A stretch of DNA of 8,942 nucleotides, taken from the NCBI GenBank assembly GCA_910577165.1, contig CAJTLX010000084.1, forward strand, positions 1-8,942, written 5' to 3'. Positions 6,487-8,942 of this stretch are shown in pieces. The stretch is from an uncultured Lachnospiraceae bacterium. Lineage in GTDB: Bacteria > Bacillota > Clostridia > Lachnospirales > Lachnospiraceae. Every line of letters starts with the position of its first letter. Positions within the stretch are counted from its first letter, which is position 1. The position numbers and the translations under genes are program-made. The notes under the pieces were generated by a model. It ran no database searches. It saw only the letters and a list, made by a program, of their open reading frames with translations, and was not told the DNA's origin.

Positions 6487-7530
6487 ATGGAGCATGATAT
6501 GGAAACCAAAAAAGATATTTTAATTCTGGCAATTGAATCTTCCTGTGATGAAACAGCGGCGGCGGTAGTAAAAAATGGAAGGACTGTACTTTCCAATATT
6601 ATTTCCTCCCAGATCGCACTGCATACGCTCTATGGGGGAGTGGTGCCGGAGCTTGCGTCAAGGAAGCATATTGAGAAGATCAATCCGGTGATTGAGGAGG
6701 CACTAAGTACAGCGGGTGTGGGACTTAGTGATATCGACGCGATCGGCGTGACCTATGGGCCAGGTTTAGTTGGGGCACTTTTGGTGGGTGTGGCAGAGGC
6801 GAAGGCAATTGCCTACGCAGCGAAAAAGCCTCTTGTTGGCGTGCATCATATTGAGGGGCATGTCTCGGCGAACTATATTGAAAACCCGGATTTGGAACCT
6901 CCTTTTTTGTGCCTGGTTGTCTCCGGTGGGCATACGCATCTTGTGCTGGTGAAAGATTACGGGGTTTATGAAGTAATTGGACGCACACACGACGACGCGG
7001 CGGGGGAAGCCTACGACAAGGTCGCGCGAGCGATCGGACTTGGATATCCCGGAGGACCAAAGGTGGATGCACTGGCAAAGGAGGGCAATTCACACGCTAT
7101 TTTCTTTCCGCGCGCCCATATTGAGGGGGCACCATTTGATTTTAGTTTCAGCGGTCTGAAATCGGCAGTGTTAAACTATTTAAATTCCTGCCAGATGAAG
7201 GGGGAGGAAATTAACCAGGCGGATGTTGCCGCTTCCTTTCAGCAGGCAGTGGTGGATGTTTTGGTGGAGCGCGCACAGGCAGCAGCGGATGAATTTCATA
7301 TGGAACGGGTGGCACTAGCGGGTGGCGTGGCAGCAAATTCTTCGCTGCGTGCGGCGATGGAACAAGCCTGTGCAAAGCGAGGGCTTAAATTTTATCGACC
7401 GTCCCCGATTTTTTGTACGGACAATGCGGCGATGATTGGCACCGCTGCATATTATGAATTTCAAAAAGGGATTCGCAGCAATCTGGAATTGAATGCGGTG
7501 CCAAATTTAAAGATTGGGGAGCACGGATGA
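6487..7530 (+). CDS. tsaD: tRNA N6-adenosine threonylcarbamoyltransferase TsaD
   Basis: TsaD transfers threonylcarbamoyl from threonylcarbamoyl-AMP to A37 of ANN-decoding tRNAs, working with TsaB and TsaE encoded upstream. The 347-residue protein has LAIESSCDETAAAVV (14-28), YGGVVPELASRKH (49-61), YGPGLVGALLVG (90-101) and metal-binding HHIEGH (120-125). Further motifs are VVSGGHTHLV (144-153), GRTHDDAAGEAYDKVAR (165-181), YPGGP (187-191), FSFSGLKSAV (219-228), LAGGVAANSSLR (278-289) and the ligand aspartate in FCTDNAAMIG (309-318). Length is normal and all motifs are intact. ATG 6487 lies one base after the previous stop. ATG 6499, four codons later, has a better GGAG (6489-6492) at six bases and may be the true start. 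The stop overlaps the ispD start (ATGA). Confidence 0.96.
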   Translation: MEHDMETKKDILILAIESSCDETAAAVVKNGRTVLSNIISSQIALHTLYGGVVPELASRKHIEKINPVIEEALSTAGVGLSDIDAIGVTYGPGLVGALLVGVAEAKAIAYAAKKPLVGVHHIEGHVSANYIENPDLEPPFLCLVVSGGHTHLVLVKDYGVYEVIGRTHDDAAGEAYDKVARAIGLGYPGGPKVDALAKEGNSHAIFFPRAHIEGAPFDFSFSGLKSAVLNYLNSCQMKGEEINQADVAASFQQAVVDVLVERAQAAADEFHMERVALAGGVAANSSLRAAMEQACAKRGLKFYRPSPIFCTDNAAMIGTAAYYEFQKGIRSNLELNAVPNLKIGEHG

Positions 7531-8372
7531 GAAAAGTTTATGCGATTATTTTGGCGGCGGGAAATGGGCATCGTATGGGGGGAACAATTGCAAAGCAATA
7601 TCAGATTCTTAAAAAAAAGCCGGTACTCTGCCATACATTAACTGCTTTTGAACAAAGTGTAACCGATCGCGTTGTGTTAGTGGTTTCACCGGGGATGGAA
7701 GAGTATGCAAAAAAAGAGATTGTGAGCAAATATAATTTAAAAAAGGTGGAAGCCATTGTGTCAGGTGGTAAGGAGCGCAGCGATTCGGTATATGCGGGGA
7801 TGTGTTATCTTCATGCGAATTTGTCAAAGAAAGAGCGGGAGGACGCGGTGGTTCTTGTGCATGACGGTGCAAGACCTTTGGTCACGCCGGAATTGATTGC
7901 GAAAATGGTGAATGCGGTAAAAAAAGAAGCCTGTGCGATTCCAGCAGTGCCAGTAAAGGATACCATTAAGCGAGCGGGAAATGGTTTTGTAAAAGGGACA
8001 CCTGATCGCAGTGAACTCTATTTAGTCCAGACCCCTCAAACTTTTCATTTTTTACTATTGTGGGAAGCATTTGAAAAATATTATGCGGACAAAGTAGTTC
8101 AAAAAGAAGTGAAAATAACGGATGATGCAATGCTTGTGGAATGTATGTTAAAGAAAAAGGTTGCAGTCGTTGAGGGGGACTATCATAATATCAAGCTGAC
8201 AACCCCGGAGGATATGTATATTGCGCGCGCATTTATGGTGGAGCAGCGAGAAAATTTTCAGAAAAATTATGTGCCGAAATTAAAAAAAACGCATCTGTAC
8301 GCGCCAAAGCCGCGTTTTTTTGTGCGAAACCCTCACAGGGGAACCAGAAAAAATAGATTTTACGCTGAATAG
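7527..8372 (+). CDS. ispD: 2-C-methyl-D-erythritol 4-phosphate cytidylyltransferase IspD, with C-terminal extension
   Basis: IspD joins CTP and MEP to form CDP-ME, the third step of the MEP isoprenoid route. The nucleotide-binding loop is ILAAGNGHRMG (8-18), followed by KQY (23-25). The core continues with VSGGKERSDSVYAG (78-91), VHDGARPLV (111-119), VPVKDTIK (141-148), LVQTPQTF (166-173), TDDAMLVE (198-205) and IKLTTPEDMYIA (222-233). All are expected IspD motifs. The catalytic core ends near residue 238, the normal family length. The last 43 residues are basic and low in complexity and are encoded across a terminator-like hairpin (8283-8321), so they may be read-through after loss of an older stop. 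GGGGAG (7516-7521) precedes ATG 7527. The gene has more A runs and lysine than its neighbours and is last in the rnz operon. Confidence 0.93.
   Translation: MRKVYAIILAAGNGHRMGGTIAKQYQILKKKPVLCHTLTAFEQSVTDRVVLVVSPGMEEYAKKEIVSKYNLKKVEAIVSGGKERSDSVYAGMCYLHANLSKKEREDAVVLVHDGARPLVTPELIAKMVNAVKKEACAIPAVPVKDTIKRAGNGFVKGTPDRSELYLVQTPQTFHFLLLWEAFEKYYADKVVQKEVKITDDAMLVECMLKKKVAVVEGDYHNIKLTTPEDMYIARAFMVEQRENFQKNYVPKLKKTHLYAPKPRFFVRNPHRGTRKNRFYAE
8283..8321 (+). terminator. Probable operon terminator lying inside the ispD reading frame
   Basis: AAAAAAACGC (8283-8292) pairs with GCGTTTTTTT (8312-8321). The loop contains ACGCG (8299-8303), which can alternatively pair with CGCGT (8311-8315) to give a tighter hairpin just before the T7 run. 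It has the form of a Rho-independent terminator but lies 50 bases before the annotated ispD stop. Confidence 0.55.
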
Positions 8373-8413
8373 AACTGGGAATATATGGAAATAAAAAAAT
8401 TAGAAGAAAATCC

Positions 8414-8442
8414 TTGACAAGCGTTTAAAGCTGTGGTATTAT
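8414..8442 (+). promoter_or_regulatory. Strong promoter for the serine tRNA genes
   Basis: A consensus TTGACA (8414-8419) and TATTAT (8437-8442) are 17 bases apart with TG at 8434-8435 (extended -10). The predicted start, near 8449, is about 9 bases before the first tRNA. Confidence 0.88.
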
Positions 8443-8457
8443 AAGCAAGCGTTGTTC

Positions 8458-8543
8458 GGAGAGTTGGCCGAGGGGTTTAAGGCGCTGGTCTTGAAAACCA
8501 GTGATTCCGAAAGGATCCGTGGGTTCGAATCCCACATTCTCCG
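8458..8543 (+). tRNA. tRNA-Ser, anticodon TGA
   Basis: The acceptor stem pairs GGAGAGT (8458-8464) with ATTCTCC (8536-8542), one pair being G-U; the discriminator is G8543. The anticodon loop CTTGAAA (8490-8496), between CTGGT and ACCAG, gives anticodon TGA (8492-8494), reading UCN codons. A long variable arm (GATTCC ... GGATC) is the class II hallmark of serine tRNA, and GGGTTCGAATCCC forms the T arm. CCA is not encoded, so 3' processing by RNase Z and CCA addition are expected. Confidence 0.97.
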
Positions 8544-8544
8544 C

Positions 8545-8560
8545 TTGTTCATCAGAACAA
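8545..8560 (+). other. Small hairpin in the spacer after the first tRNA-Ser
   Basis: TTGTTC (8545-8550) pairs with GAACAA (8555-8560) around ATCA. No T run follows, so it does not look like a terminator. It may help define the tRNA 3' trailer; the same TTGTTC also occurs at 8452-8457 right before the tRNA. No separate promoter is clear before the second tRNA, so the two are probably co-transcribed. Confidence 0.35.
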
Positions 8561-8613
8561 TGTGAATTTAATCGTTTTGGAACTGTGCCGATAGGCAGGC
8601 ATGGTTATTGTAT

Positions 8614-8703
8614 GGAGAAATACCCAAGCTGGCTGAAGGGGCTCCCCTGGAAAGGGAGTAGGTCGTTAATAGCGGCGCGAGGGTTCAAATCCCTCTTTCT
8701 CCG
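8614..8703 (+). tRNA. tRNA-Ser, anticodon GGA
   Basis: The acceptor stem pairs GGAGAAA (8614-8620) with TTTCTCC (8696-8702) perfectly; the discriminator is G8703. The anticodon loop CTGGAAA (8647-8653), between CTCCC and GGGAG, gives anticodon GGA (8649-8651), reading UCY codons. The variable arm (TAGGTCGTTAATAGCGGCGC) is long, as in all serine tRNAs, and GAGGGTTCAAATCCCTC forms the T arm. CCA is not encoded. A T-rich run (8704-8712) follows without a convincing hairpin. Confidence 0.97.
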
Positions 8704-8761
8704 TTCTTTTTTCAGGATTTTACGGCGGATAAGAAAAGTCAAAAAAACTTGAAAAAAGTTC

Positions 8762-8790
8762 TTGACAGAATAGGGGAAGCATGATATACT
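8762..8790 (+). promoter_or_regulatory. Strong promoter P1, likely of an rRNA operon
   Basis: TTGACA (8762-8767) and TATACT (8785-8790) are 17 bases apart with an extended -10 TG (8782-8783). It is preceded by an A-rich stretch. The 16 bases AAAAAAGTTCTTGACA (8752-8767) recur at the second promoter. Confidence 0.85.
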
Positions 8791-8855
8791 GTCAAAGCTG
8801 TCCAAAATAAGCGGAGTGCGTTCGAAAAAGGATTTTCAAATTTTAAAAAAAGTTC

Positions 8856-8884
8856 TTGACAAACGCAAAACCATATGATATTAT
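8856..8884 (+). promoter_or_regulatory. Strong promoter P2, likely of an rRNA operon
   Basis: TTGACA (8856-8861) and TATTAT (8879-8884) are 17 bases apart with an extended -10 TG (8876-8877). The preceding A7 tract resembles an UP element. It lies 94 bases downstream of P1, a common arrangement in tandem rRNA promoters of Firmicutes. Confidence 0.85.
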
Positions 8885-8890
8885 GTGGAA

Positions 8891-8921
8891 GCTGCTTCGA
8901 AAGACAGCAGAATCTTTAAAA
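8891..8921 (+). promoter_or_regulatory. boxB/boxA-like antitermination leader
   Basis: A hairpin GCTG-CTT (8891-8897) with AAG-CAGC (8901-8908, one bulged A) is followed directly by AATCTTTAAAA (8911-8921), which resembles the rRNA boxA element bound by NusB/S10. Together with the tandem promoters this suggests a 16S rRNA gene follows beyond the window. Confidence 0.45.
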
Positions 8922-8942
8922 GGAAAACTTCTTAATTTTAGA

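Noticed and set aside
8501..8805. Open frames on both strands across the tRNA genes
   Set aside because: Their sequences (GSVGSNPTFS, RDLNPRAA) are well-known artefacts of translating tRNA-Ser genes.
1..8942. CRISPR arrays, phage, plasmid or complete transposon
   Set aside because: No regularly spaced repeats, transposase, integrase or replication genes were seen in any frame; the only element-like signal is the short inverted-repeat region in the ribU leader.

Overview
The window looks like chromosomal DNA of a low-to-mid GC Gram-positive anaerobe of class Clostridia, most likely family Lachnospiraceae. This rests on protein style, strong AGGAGG-type ribosome binding sites, an FMN-riboswitch-controlled ribU, CCA-less tRNA genes, and the gene neighbourhood tsaE-tsaB-rimI / rnz / tsaD. 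I cannot name the genus from sequence reading alone. All recognised genes lie on the + strand.

Layout. (1) 165-870: a decayed gene for a secreted, surface-type protein (broken signal peptide, an in-frame stop, a frameshift at an A7 tract, a linker and an Ig-like tail), closed by a good terminator. (2) 1050-2261: consensus promoter, FMN riboswitch, terminator, an unusual structured spacer bounded by long complementary arms, then ribU, the riboflavin-binding subunit of an ECF importer. (3) 2283-4508: promoter and a compact operon of a YcxB-like membrane protein, tsaE, tsaB and rimI, with overlapping reading frames. (4) 4617-4860: a 76-residue CxxC/CxxC protein whose stop codon lies inside its own terminator hairpin. 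(5) 4912-8372: extended -10 promoter and a second operon of rnz, a membrane-anchored DUF6715-like protein, tsaD and ispD. (6) 8414-8703: strong promoter and two serine tRNA genes, anticodons TGA and GGA. (7) 8752-8942: two near-consensus promoters in tandem and a boxB/boxA-like leader, which I read as the start of an rRNA operon lying just outside the window.

How the genes fit together. Much of the window concerns making or modifying the translation machinery. TsaB, TsaD and TsaE are three of the four proteins for t6A37 tRNA modification (TsaC is not here). RimI is their usual neighbour. RNase Z cuts the 3' trailer of tRNAs that lack an encoded CCA, as both tRNA-Ser genes here do. RibU supplies riboflavin under feedback from FMN, and IspD serves the MEP isoprenoid pathway.

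I found no CRISPR array, phage, plasmid or complete insertion sequence, and no clear-cut new defence or metabolic system. The most unusual items are the long-range complementarity in the ribU leader, the IspD reading frame that runs through a terminator-like hairpin, and the small cysteine-rich protein.
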